DNA of 64,000 nt from Haematobia irritans. Taxonomy: Eukaryota > Arthropoda > Insecta > Diptera > Muscidae. A model generated the notes under the pieces. The model was not told the origin of the DNA. It worked only from the letters and a program-made list of their open reading frames with translations, and did no database searches. Where the stretch lies: positions 64,046,241 to 64,110,240 of the forward strand of contig NC_134400.1 of assembly GCF_050003625.1 (NCBI RefSeq), read 5' to 3'. Below are positions 33,145-43,523 of the stretch, one piece after another (the first letter of the stretch is position 1; the number at the start of each line of letters is the position of its first letter). A program made the translations under genes and the position numbers.

Positions 33145-34275
33145 TTACTCAATATGACGACCGAATTCAAGCCTGGAATCAAACAAAATGCCTAAATCAT
33201 TAAATCTCAACACATTTTCCAGCTTATAGTTCTCAATATAGTACTCAGTCTGTTCACAAACTCTACGGGAAAAAGTCATTTTCTTAATGAATTCCTTTGC
33301 CAAAACACCTGAGGGCCAAAACTCACCAGCAAGAATAGTATCAAACAATAATTGTGGAACGGTAATTTTAAACGATGCGATATCCCTGGGAGAATTAAAA
33401 TTAAATTTAAACACATTACAATCCTTTTCATTAAATATAACACCTTTAGAACGAATGTAGGAAATAATATCAGACTCAGATGTAACAGACGAAAGTCCAG
33501 AAATAAAGACTGATCTACGCGGGGGAGCAACAACTAACTTGTGTAGTTGATTGCTGGGGCCACTCACATTCAAATCAGCTAAAGGAGTACAATGGCTACC
33601 CGGAGAGGGTATATTAACCGGGCGAGTTACAGATGCTGAAGAGTGAGAATTGCTAGGAATTAAGGAAGTCCGTGTGTGGGAATCAAGATCCCGACCAGAT
33701 ACACATTCGTTAATAGAAGGAGTCTTCGGCGAGGGCACAACAGTGGTGTCGCGAGCGCTAGGCAATGAAAGTGTAACCTGTACAAGGGATGTAGGAGAAA
33801 GGAAAGACCCGAGCAAGTCACGCGACTCGAGCGAGTGAATATTCTCGTCAGATGGGGCAGAAAAAGATGAGGGCTTCTTCCTCTTACTTTGGGGAGACGC
33901 CAAGAGATGGTCAGGCCATTTCAAATCAGAAAATGTCTTCTCAAAATTCCTAAATCTCGTAAGAATAGATGATAAATCAAGAGAAATCTGCGAGAACCCT
34001 TTCTTCGATTCCCCATACAATCTATAAAAATCAACATCAATTTTTCTACAATTAATACATGACCAACGTAATGCACTTGAGACATCAGTAATCTTATCGT
34101 AATCCTTTCCATTAAATCCAGCACACTTAAAATGAGATGTACCTTCACATAACCAGCAAGGTATAAAACGTTCATTTACATTTGATACCTTGCAATTAGC
34201 AAAGCTACACTCCATTTGAAACAAGCGCCTCACAGTAAACTTCGAAAATTGAGGAAAATAGAGAATTTCAACCAA
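33145..34275 (-). pseudogene. CR1-like ORF1 (PHD-type finger) fused to RT tail
   Basis: 376-residue ORF. Residues ~22-80 form a PHD-like finger (CSFANC, FIPCWLC, SHFKC and WSCINC supply the metal ligands). A Ser/Pro-rich middle follows. Residues ~255-335 ('PRRSVFISGLSSVTSESDIISYI', 'FNSPRDIASFKI') are the conserved ORF1 C-terminal fold of CR1/Jockey-like insect LINEs. From ~336 the sequence jumps to 'NVLRFNDLGILFDSRLEFGRHI', the post-catalytic RT region. Endonuclease and RT core are therefore deleted in frame. The rest of the RT tail is at 32641-32991 ('LPPYSSRLLLIDLPSLERRR'). Confidence 0.78.
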
Positions 34276-34635
34276 TATTAATTGAGATCCTAAAAATATG
34301 CCTTATATGTCGTGTATAATACGCGTAAAATATCCGTACTAATATTACGTCAGATCCTAAAAATATGCTTCAGATTCTGTATATATCACGGGGGAATAAA
34401 GCAAAACCAAAATGAAGAAAACAAAGCAAAAACAATACAACGTAAATAAAGTATAACTCACTGGGAGACTAAAGTTAGAATCACCAAAAAACAACGAAAA
34501 TCGCACACAAGCGCAAAGAACTCGACTTATCTCGAATAGACACTGATTCACACTATATAAATGCACTAATATAAATGCTTAACACTCAATTATTCACTAG
34601 ATATATGAATAATTTTAAAATATATACGATATATA

Positions 34636-34940
34636 TGAGGGATTACCTCCTTTTGATGTCGTTACCTTAGAATAGGTTCGACTTGTCAAAGTGTCGCCAC
34701 CTGTCGACCCGTCTACAGGTCTAATTGGGACTAACTCTTGGTCATTCCCCAAATTTATAAATCCAGTCGATACCCTCCACTGGGCCCTGAAGTTAGCAAC
34801 CCAGTGGATGACTTTGAATTTCAGTGCATGGTGGCTTAATATCCCACCACACTTGAAATTCGTAGTAGATACTTAATACGATGAGTTAATCCGCTATTAA
34901 AAAAAACATGTCCGTTCCGTTCGATGGTTGAATGACGAAT
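34636..34940 (-). mobile_element. LOA-like LINE copy 4, 5' part
   Basis: Inverted 5' UTR and ORF1 start (initiator near 34829), ending at the element 5' terminus 'ttcaaccatcgaacgg' read on the minus strand at ~34936. Confidence 0.85.
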
Positions 34941-36006
34941 CTCTGATCTTGAAATATTAGTTTATTATCCCACTATTTCCAATTTCCATGTAATGTTACC
35001 AGCTGCAAAACGTAATGGTTTTCTTCTTCTTGTTCCTTTAACTTTTAATAAGATGCTGCGTAACGATTTTGTCCTCCTTTTACAATTTCATATATAAAAA
35101 ATCATAAACCAATTTTTTCACCAAAGGTTAGCGTCACTGTATGAATGTTACCTGATAATTGAAGATTCAAAAAATGAAGACGAATGAAGTGGTTGCTATT
35201 CTGTTGGAGTTTTCTTTCTTTATACACCATCACGAACATTGTTATTTATGTTCAATAATTTTGAAAAAACGACTAATTTTCTCACTAATTAAAAAAAAAA
35301 ACAAATATTTTATATATTTTATTTGTTATTTATTATATTATTTTATTATATTATTTTTTAACAATCTCTCCTTATACCATAACAACGCGATTCCAACTAA
35401 AAAAACAACCCACGCGCAAAAATATCGATTACATCGATGACAGGTATCGACAAGTGTGTTTCCTTAAGTTGTGAAAGGATTGAATACTTCTTAGTTCGAA
35501 TGAACTAAAATATTTTTCTATGCTAACATAAGTGTTATTCGTATGTATGACAAGCTTTCTATAATAAAGGAAGTCAGATTTATAAGAATTTTATAAGAAA
35601 TTTTACTAAATTTGACGAAACTTGGCTGTAGTTCGGGTTTTGTTTATTTTTACGAATGCTTGTTATCAGTGAATAAAATTTTCTTGTTCAGTAGTAAATT
35701 CTTATACCCAGCGAAGAAAAAATAGTATTAGTAAAATTCCATGCCTTATTCTAGTTAATGAACTATTCCTAATTGCTTTCAGTTTAGAATTTTTTTTATT
35801 GAAACAAGTAAATTTTATTATTTCACACAAAAATTTAACTTAATGGAAATAAAATGCCTAAACATTTTTTCCTTTAGTTTCGAAGGCACTTTTTTCTGGG
35901 TGTAGCAATAAGTCAAATCAAAAACATAATTAAGAATGATAGAAAAATTATGGAAAAAAACATTAACATTATAAATAAAATGGAAAATTAAGACTATAAA
36001 CAACAT
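34941..36006. other. AT-rich sequence, no recognised gene
   Basis: Very AT-rich with poly-A/T runs. ORFs 35159-35440 and 35818-36036 show no motif. It may include degraded retroviral or LTR sequence related to the env fragment downstream, but I cannot show it. Confidence 0.4.
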
Positions 36007-36513
36007 ATGTACATGCAACAAATGATACAAATTCAATTGTTAAAAAGTAAAACAGAGCAAATTCAAGATAATGTAGTTTCTGCAAAGTATGGAATAATTC
36101 ACCCAAATAGTTTAACTAATAACGAGATCACAAAATATAATATCGATTTTAACAAATTAAAGTATTTGCAAATAGGAATAGCAACCTATAATAACTCCTA
36201 TTTAATATTAAGAGTACAAATTCCAAAAATGTTTATAACAACCAAAATAAGAAAAACTGTTCCATTACCCAATAAGGAAAACAAAGAAATAGATGAAAAA
36301 ATACAAGAAGTGTTCACGTATAAAAATAAAACTATACAATTCGACGAAAATAAATATTTTAGACAACTAAAAGAAAGTACTCATTGTATATTAAAACAAA
36401 ATTGTAAACTTATAACAAATAAAGATTTGGAAATTATAACTCTAGATGAAAAGACAGTAATGATCAAAAACTCTGTAAATTTAACACATGTAACAAAAAC
36501 TATCACAATTTAA
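36007..36513 (+). pseudogene. Errantivirus-type Env fragment
   Basis: 168-residue Asn/Lys/Ile-rich ORF whose pattern ('YGIIHPNSLTNNEI', 'YLILRVQIPK', a 'VPLPN' turn, 'KESTHCI') resembles the central to C-proximal part of insect errantivirus envelope proteins, which are homologous to baculovirus F-type proteins. The signal peptide, cleavage site and transmembrane anchor are absent from this ORF, so it is a remnant. No matching gag, pol or LTR was found next to it. The assignment is from family resemblance only. Confidence 0.5.
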
Positions 36514-36829
36514 ATGGAAATTACATATGTAGACCCCCATACATACCTAGGAAACAACAAATTAGACAAAATTGATGATTTGCTAAATGAAATAAAAAAG
36601 AAAACAAAACGGTAACCCAATACCATATCCGGTATTGGGCAAACCATGATATTTATGCAAACTATTTCATTTTTTAATTTGGTTTTCCACCTGTTTATAT
36701 TTTTTGTTTGTTCGTCTTTCCTATAGTCAGCAAAAATGAAACAATTATTGTATTCAGGTGCATAATATGAAATAAAGATAAAATCAGTCTGAAACAAGAA
36801 TTCTTACTGTCAAGTGATTTTATTTTCCG
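36514..36829. other. AT-rich sequence
   Basis: May continue the env-derived remnant for ~90 bp. Otherwise nothing recognised before the CR1-like 3' end. Confidence 0.4.
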
Positions 36830-37509
36830 TTCGATTCAATTAAAAATTTTTGCCTTTTTAAAAATGATAATTCCTAGAAGCCCTGAGAGGGACATTTATC
36901 CTAATCCTAGATACCAATTCCGAGCAAGGAATGTTACCACTAATTAATCTATACATCATCATCATAGAGCTCAACATCGTCCGACGGCTCTTGAGAGTAA
37001 GTAAATGAATCAGACTCAATCTAGAAGTGTAAGGAGGAAGAACAAAGTCACTGTTCCAATGAAGATGCCTCAAAGCGAACAACAAGAACTGCTTCTGCAC
37101 CGATTCTATCCTATCAATGGAAACATCATATTTAGGATCCCATACGATAAAGCCATACTCCAGGATGGGTCTAACGAGGGCAGTAAAAAGCCTCTTGGTA
37201 ACATAAGGGTCCGAAAGCCCCTTCGCCCAACGATGAATCCAGAAGCCCAGATGCCTTATCCACCATCGAATTGACATGATCATTAAAATTAAGCTACCTC
37301 AACCTCGTCCAATAAGGAGTCTCGTATACTATACCGAATATCGATAGACTTAGCCATGAAGAATTGCATAAACTTGTATTTCTTCAAATTTAAATCCAGT
37401 CACAAAAGCTTCCAAATCATCCTGTAATAAATTCGCTCGATCCGAATTATCGAACGAGGAGAATAACTTAACATCATCAGCATACATCAAAACTCTAGAG
37501 TTAACTATT
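36830..37509 (-). pseudogene. CR1-like LINE, 3' half (RT end)
   Basis: Minus strand: 'VLMYADDVKLFSS' (~37490), a frameshifted stretch, then 37283-36858 with 'LVRPILEYGFIVWDPKYD', 'QKQFLLFALRHLHW', 'LPPYTSRLSLIHLLTLKSRR'. The other half lies at 42594-42990. The two are separated by a Jockey element with duplicated target 'gttaactatt'. Confidence 0.82.
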
Positions 37510-38436
37510 TTTTTATTTCAAATTTTTGATGCCTACTATCACTATTTTGTTATTTACATCATTCTGGATGTCATTCCTATAATACATTTTTACAATTGTG
37601 CTCACACATTGGTGAGCCCACATTTACCTATTTACAGGTTACAATTTATTGAGTTTGTAAAACAAAATAGATTTACATTTTAAACGATAGTGCTCTTCTT
37701 CGAAGCCGTGTAAAAGTAGCCGGATCAGGCCTGCTGCAAGAGAATTTGAGTGTGCTTCTATTCTTAATTTGTAGTTTCGTAATTGGTGCACTATTTCTTC
37801 CTTAACTGTTCTCATATTCAGTTCCTCTACTAGTTGCTTGTTTGTTATGTATTGAGGTGCTCCGGATATTTTTGTTTGACAGAAATTGTTCCAGTATTTT
37901 TATTGTAGTATGTGGAGCAGTTCCCCATAATTGGATTCCATACGTCCAAATAGGTTTTGTGATATATTTGTATATTAGCAATTTATTTTCAAATGAAATT
38001 TTGGATACCGGCCCAATAAGAAACTGCATCTTATTGACCTGAATATCTTTCCTTTTTGTGTTAATGTGGGTAGTCCGTTTCAGTTTTTTGTCTAAGTGCA
38101 AACCAAGGTATTTGACATCATCGCCCATAGGTAGCTCTATTTGTTTCATGTAAACTCTGGGACAATTTCCGTGATTAAGTGTGCTTGTTACATGGGTAGA
38201 TTTTCATTCATTTGTTTTAATACGCCAGCGTTTTAACCACATCGACAGTTCGTTCAAATAGTTTTGCAGCAAATTGCCTGCAGCAGTACAGTTTTTATTT
38301 GTGTCTAAAACAGCTGTGTCGTCAGCAAATGTTCCAATGACAGCTGTCTCTGCTTGAGGAAGGTCAGACGTGAACAGAAGGCATAAGATCGGGCCTATTA
38401 CACTACCCTGGGGGACGCCAGCTCTTATACGTTACA

Positions 38437-38602
38437 AGTCACCGTGATGCAAAGGTTAGCATGCCCGCCTTGCATACACAAGGTCGTGGGTTCGATTCTT
38501 GCTTCGACCGAACACCAAAAACTTTTTCAGTGGTGGATTATCCCACCCCAGTAATGCTGGTGACATTTCTGAGGGTTTCAAAGCTTCTCTACGTGGAAGA
38601 AG
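38437..38602 (+). mobile_element. SINE copy 1, 3'-truncated
   Basis: Pol III box A-like 'gatgcaaaggttagcat' and a box B 'ggttcgattct' in a tRNA-like head, followed by the family body 'aatgctggtgacatttctga'. It is inserted in the Jockey RT between the palm motifs. It ends near 'gcttctctacgtgg', lacking the LINE-like tail. Confidence 0.85.
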
Positions 38603-39743
38603 TCTCTTAATTTTGCACAATATGCCATCATGCCAAACTTTATCAAAAATCTGAGAAATATCTAGAAATACCGAGGTGCAATAGCTTTTAGATTCAAAAG
38701 ATTTTCTTGAAACCAAATTGGTGATTCGGAATAATGTGTTCAGTTTCAATAATAGGCATTAACCTGCTAATAAAGAGTGTTTCCAAAAGTTTGGATAGTA
38801 TGGGTAGTAGACTTATTGGTCTATACGATTTCACTTGATGTACCTGTTTTCCGGGTTTTTGTATCATTATAATTTTGCGACTTTTCACTGTGGAGGGATT
38901 TCGAATTGAACAAGTATTAAAGATAAAAATGATGCAGTCTATGCCTCCATTGGGTAGTTCTTTTAATATTTTTGGGGTGATTAAATCATATCTTGGTGCT
39001 TTACCAGATTTTAAATACTTTATTGCTTGTAAAACTTCTTTTTTGGTGAATTTGGTGAATCAAGTTGGTGTGTTTCAGATAGGTAAGATTGAATATAGTA
39101 TGGCGATTCTTCGGAACTGATAGGAGAAAACACATCGTGTGATTGGCAAAAGACATGGCTTTTGGTCCAGGAATTGTCAGGTTTACGGATGGTATAATTT
39201 GTGTTTGGTTGGTTTTTTACATTTCTAGTGATTTTCCACAAATAAAAATCGCTTGCCATTGTTGGACCAAGATTAGTAATTTCTTGTTCAATCTTTTTAT
39301 CATTTAATTTTCTCAGTAATTGTTTAAGTTCGAAACTTGCTTTATTCAGTATACGTTTATCTTCAGGTAGTTTTGTTCGTTTCTTTGCCTTTCTCTTTTC
39401 CGGTAGTTTCCTTAACACTGAATTGGAGACTTTTGGAGGGTTTTCAAAACTGTTCCTTGGTATGGAATTCCATGATGCGTTTTGAATGACACTTATAAGG
39501 TGCTCTACGCCTCTTGTTATGTCTTTTTCTGTTTTTAATGATATATTTTTGTTTATGGTATTACTAACTAGGTAATGAAAATTGTCCCAATTTGTTTTCT
39601 TATTGTGAAGTTTGCATTTCTGATGCTCCTTGTGTTTCTGAGAATACAAGGTAAGGAAACCCGGTGAATAAGATGACAAGTCATGAGTACATTCCCACGG
39701 CGGCAAGTTCTGTGTACCGGATTGACCCGATGGACCCCATCCA

Positions 39744-40121
39744 TTGGCCAGCGGCTGCCACATCAGTGTACGTATTGTTTCGTCCGTCTTTTTGTGTTGG
39801 AGAAGGTGCATCCCGGGGAGCCTTCTCCGTTTGCTGTTGGTCCGAGCCGGGATAGAGGAGAACCCCGGACCATGGTATTGTTCAGTCTGCCGAAACCTGA
39901 TCCACCACCGTTCGGTTTCGGTCAGGTGTAACCGGTGCTTGGAGTGGGTGCATTACCGGAACTGCTCCGACTTAACATCGCTGCGGGAGTATAGTCATAC
40001 TGACTACGTGGCAGGTTGCTGTCCCAGCGATAGCAGCAGTGGGTCGTCTGACAATGCGATGGATTCAATGTGCTTCGAAAGGATCGCACAAGAAGTAGAG
40101 GTGGTGGCCTGGCTTTCATAA
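39744..40121 (+). pseudogene. PHD finger with upstream 2A-like motif (LINE copy B)
   Basis: In one frame the sequence reads a Leu-rich stretch, then 'AGIEENPGP', then at once 'WYCSVC' and a PHD/RING-like cysteine pattern (CSVC, CNRC, HYRNC, GCC). The 2A ribosome-skipping consensus is DxExNPGP preceded by hydrophobic Leu-rich residues. Here the Asp is Gly, while I-E-E-N-P-G-P fits. 2A-like peptides are known in trypanosome ingi/L1Tc and in some animal LINEs, always near the N-terminus as here. The ORF degenerates after 'GCC'. Confidence 0.65.
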
Positions 40122-42376
40122 TACACCGTTCCGTGCAGTATAGACCTATCCCGCTTGTGCCAGACACTAGTGACATGGAAGAGCTATACAATGTGTATAT
40201 ACCGCCGGTTGGTAGCTGTGCTCCAGGCTATAGCCCAAACATTGAGTGGCTGTTGTGCGAGCATAACCGATTGGTTCTAGGAGACTTTAATGCCCACCAT
40301 GAGGCATAGCTTTGGCAGAGCAGATAGATGACTCCACATTTTGCACGGTGAACGAAGAGGCCCCCACGAGAATTATGGGTGACTGGAGCAGTTCGCCAGA
40401 TTTATCTTTAGCGACGCCTGGTCTGATAAATGACGTTTCCTGGCAACCCGTCATTTCATTGGGATCAGACCACCTCCCTATAATTCTCACCATTAACCGA
40501 CCCTCCGATTTCATAACCTCTGAACGCCGGACGTATATCAATCAAAAGAAAGCCAACTGGGAAGGCTTCAGAGAATACACCGATCGCCGCTTCAGAGAGG
40601 TCCCGTCCCCCTCTCATATTCATGTTGCCCAGAGGGCGTTCCGGGACATCATCAACGCAGCAGCCGCTCGCTTCATACCCGCTGGTGGTCAACAGTGAGA
40701 GCCCTCTCGAAACCCCGTTACAAGGGATGATGGGATTTCAGTCACCTTTGGCGACGTGACTGATCCGAAGAGATGCGCCAAATATTTCAACCGACAGTTT
40801 GTCGAGCATCCCGAGAGTGATAGAGCGAAAAGGAGAGCCACTCGTCGCATACGTGGTCTCCGAGCCGACGACACTCCACAATTCACCGAAGCCGAAGTTA
40901 CAAATGTCATCACAGCGCGAAACCATCCAAGGCGCTGGGCCCCGACGGAATTTCAATGCTAATTCTGAACCATCTGGGAATACTGGGAGTTGAGTACCTG
41001 ACCAGACTCCTCAATTTGTCCTTGGAATCACTCATTATACCCGATGTCTGGAAGATGGGAAGAGTGATTCCACTACTGAAGCCAGGCAAAGATTCGAGTA
41101 ACGGTGAATCGTACAGACCGATATCCCTTCTCTCGCCAGTAGCCAAGACACTTGAGGCATTACTCCTCCCCAACCTCGTGGAGAATTTTCCAGCTGCCCA
41201 CCATCAACATGGATTCCGTAAGGTACACAGTACGACGATAGCCTTACATGCCATTTCGACACATATCAATAGGGGACTTAATCAGCCCAAGCCGTATCAA
41301 AGGACGGTCCTCGTCGCGCTTGACCTATCGAAAACGTTCGATACGGTCAACCATGCCACATTATTCGAGGACATCGAGAATACGTCCCTACCGGCAGGAA
41401 CGAATCGTTGGGTTCTGAATTATATGTGTGGACGCCAGTCGTGCGTGGAATTCAGGGACAAGAAGTCAACACCCCGTAGAGTTAAACAGGGAGTTCCCCA
41501 GGGCGGGGTGATATCTCCGGCACTGTTTAACTTCTACCTGTCCTCGATTCCACCCCCTCCTGACGGCGTCGAGATTGTGTGTTATGCGGACGATTGCACA
41601 ATCATGGCATCCGGGCCCATTGTTGATGACATTTGCGATCGATTGAATGTATACCTCGCTGATCTTACCAGGGCCCATTGTTGATGACATTTGCGATCGA
41701 TTGAATGTCTACCTCGCTGATCTTACCAGTTATTTCACTGCAAGAAATTTGAGAATATCTCCCACCAAATCCTCAGCCACACTATTCACTACATGGACGG
41801 CGGAAGTACGCAGGCAGTTGAATGTCAGAGTCGATGGCGAAACAATTCCGACAACAAATTATTCTCTGGGTCACATTCGACGGCCTTTATAAGTCGTCCG
41901 CCCATGCCACTGCAATTTGTGATAAGCTCCGCGGTAGAAACAAGGTCCTCAAGTTAACTTGTTAACTACATATAACTTGTTAACTACATGCGGAGACCAA
42001 GATCATCCTAGTGCGTCGACACAACTACATGTTGTCAAAGCAGTACCTCTTGGGTTGCCATCGAAGTTGTCATCCGAATCACCATCTTGTGGATAGACAA
42101 CCTCCACCCAGGAATGTAAGGGTTGATCTTCACCTTCTAGAGCCCGAGATCCAGCGTTACAAAAGAGAGCCTCTAGATCAGGCAGCATACCAGACAGGTC
42201 TGAACAGGATTCATGAGGATACTGTAGCTGAAGCGGTGAGAAGCTATAAGGTTAATCCTGTTCTCGGAGTCCGACCGCCACCCATAGCACCGGAGGAGAG
42301 AGACCTCCTACACCCGTTTGAGAACCCAGTGGAATACCTTTTGCGACACAGAAATAAGATCTGGAGACTTGTTTAG
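40070..42376 (+). pseudogene. Ingi/Vingi-like LINE copy B ORF2
   Basis: Endonuclease core 'LVLGDFNAHHE' at ~40275, then a short deletion and the endonuclease end 'SLGSDHLPIILT' (40312-40698), linker 40756-40962, and RT at 40956-41684. RT motifs: 'SYRPISLLSPVAKTLE', 'LDLSKTFDTVNH' (the usual Ala is Thr), 'GVPQGGVISPALF', and catalytic 'CYADDCTIMAS'. A 58-bp tandem duplication (41613-41728) shifts the frame, the thumb continues in 41647-41892, and 42011-42310 carries the conserved 'RRHNYMLSKQYLLG' region. No RNase H. The sequence after 42311 is Jockey, not this element. Confidence 0.82.
41613..41728 (+). repeat. 58-bp tandem duplication in RT
   Basis: 'gggcccattgttgatgacat...' starts at 41613 and again at 41671. 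The units differ at one base (gtatac/gtctac). 58 is not a multiple of three, so it breaks the RT frame just after the YADD motif. Confidence 0.92.
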
Positions 42377-42593
42377 GACAGAGGGCCAGTAAATCGGGGA
42401 ATCAGGTTATATGGCCTTTAAATTGAATTCCTTTGTAACCCAATATAGCTGTCTTCCTTTTGGAGTTGTTAGGCGAGACCCCCACTGAATATGCACGGCA
42501 TTGTAATTTCCGCATGCCACCAATTTATTTCCCAGAGTTTTGAAGTAACTAATATATAGCTCTTTTTTAATGTTATGCCGACAGTTAAGGAGC

Positions 42594-42990
42594 GTTAACT
42601 ATTGACTGAGGTAAATCGTTTATAAATAACAAAAAGAGAACAGGCCCCAAATTACTACCCTGTGGCAAACCCGATAGGACATCAAATCGCCTCAAATAGG
42701 AGTCCCCAAAAAATAGAATCTGCGTATAACACTTAAGATACAATGAAATCAAATCCAAAATAGTACTGGTCAAACCAATCTTGCCCAGCTTATATAACAA
42801 CATCTTGTGATACACCCGGTCAAAAGCCTTACTAAAATCGGTATAAATAACATGTCTTATTCCCAAGAACAAACTGACTAATAACATGAAAAGTAAACTC
42901 CACTAAGTTCGTAGTAGTTGATAGGCCCTTACGAAAACCATGTTACACTCATTGACTTTACTTTCCTCTTAGGCATTTAGAAATGGGTTT
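42594..42990 (-). pseudogene. CR1-like LINE, 5' half (RT palm)
   Basis: Minus strand: 'VIYTDFSKAFDRVYHKMLL', 'SGLPQGSNLGPVLFLLFINDLP'. It then breaks at the duplicated 'gttaactatt' and continues at 37509 with 'VLMYADD'. Upstream, near 42940, a 'GFRKG-STTTNLVEF'-like stretch is visible across a frameshift. Confidence 0.85.
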
Positions 42991-43373
42991 ATATAAATAG
43001 AAAAAAACGTTCATAATATACATTGTTCCTGCCTTATAAAATATAAATTTGGAGGAATGTGCTCCATAGTAATTAATATCTCTTAAGAAGGCAACAATAA
43101 TACATGCTATTTAGAAGTAGGATATTTGAAAATTATGCATTCGAAAATGCAAAAGAAATTTGTATCTTATCTTATATTTGAAAATTATGCATTTGAAAAG
43201 GCAAAAGAAATTTGTATCTTATGAATAGAAAATTGTGACAAACCAAAATTTAAATTTACCAAATTGCACGACGCAATCGATTGGTATGTAGCAATGCATA
43301 CCATATAGTAGCTCAAAGCAATAGCTTGCTCAGGAGCCCCATGTTGAGAACCACGTCGTGCGCCTTACGGGGG
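42991..43373. other. AT-rich sequence
   Basis: Contains a ~50-bp direct repeat ('gaaaattatgcat...gcaaaagaaatttgtatctta' at ~43128 and ~43181). Otherwise nothing recognised. Confidence 0.5.
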
Positions 43374-43523
43374 ATCCACCGTGGTGCAATGGCCCGTCTT
43401 GCATAGACTGGGGCATGGATTCAACACCAGTTTCGACCAAAAAGTTTTCCATAGGTGGATCATCACCTCTCAGTGATGCTGGTGGCATTGCTGAGTTTTT
43501 AAAAGCTTCTCTAAGTTTCACCG

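Larger units (their letters stand above)
32216..34635 (-). mobile_element. CR1-like LINE, internally deleted
   Basis: Inserted in LOA copy 4. On the minus strand it runs from a non-coding 5' part (34276-34635), through a zinc-finger ORF1 fused directly to the end of an RT, to a 3' (AAAT/AAAAT)n-type tail at 32216-32260. About 90 bp of LOA sequence is missing at the site rather than duplicated. The region 32262-32640 is a 3' UTR with many 'ggtcagaagggac'-like degenerate repeats. Confidence 0.75.
39690..42311 (+). mobile_element. Ingi/Vingi-like LINE copy B
   Basis: Plus-strand LINE inserted in the Jockey endonuclease/linker boundary. Contains a PHD-finger/2A-like N-terminus (39744-~40010), endonuclease pieces (40070-40310, with internal deletions), linker, full RT palm (40956-41684) and part of the C-terminal region. 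It ends abruptly at ~42311 inside 'PIAPEERDLL', so it lacks the CCHC finger and tail that copy A has. That is a 3' deletion, not the usual 5' truncation. Confidence 0.82.
37510..42593 (-). mobile_element. Jockey LINE, 5'-truncated, holding a SINE and another LINE
   Basis: Minus-strand order: endonuclease end (42580-42312; 'YNAVHIQWGSRL'), interrupted by LINE copy B, then the linker (39680-39020; 'NKKTNWDNFHYLV'), RT fingers (38888-38694; 'KSYRPISLLPILSKLLE'), palm, a GVPQGSVIGP motif near 38435-38400, and thumb (38149-37802; 'GDDVKYLGLHLDKKL', 'WTYGIQLWG'). The 3' end is T-rich on the + strand at 37510. It is flanked by an exact 10-bp duplication 'gttaactatt' (37500-37509 and 42594-42603), and this sits inside the CR1-like LINE. 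Several frameshifts make it dead. Confidence 0.88.

Noticed and set aside
38437..38520. Possible tRNA gene (good box B)
   Set aside because: The same head recurs with a SINE body in four copies and does not fold as a clean complete cloverleaf by eye; it is a SINE.
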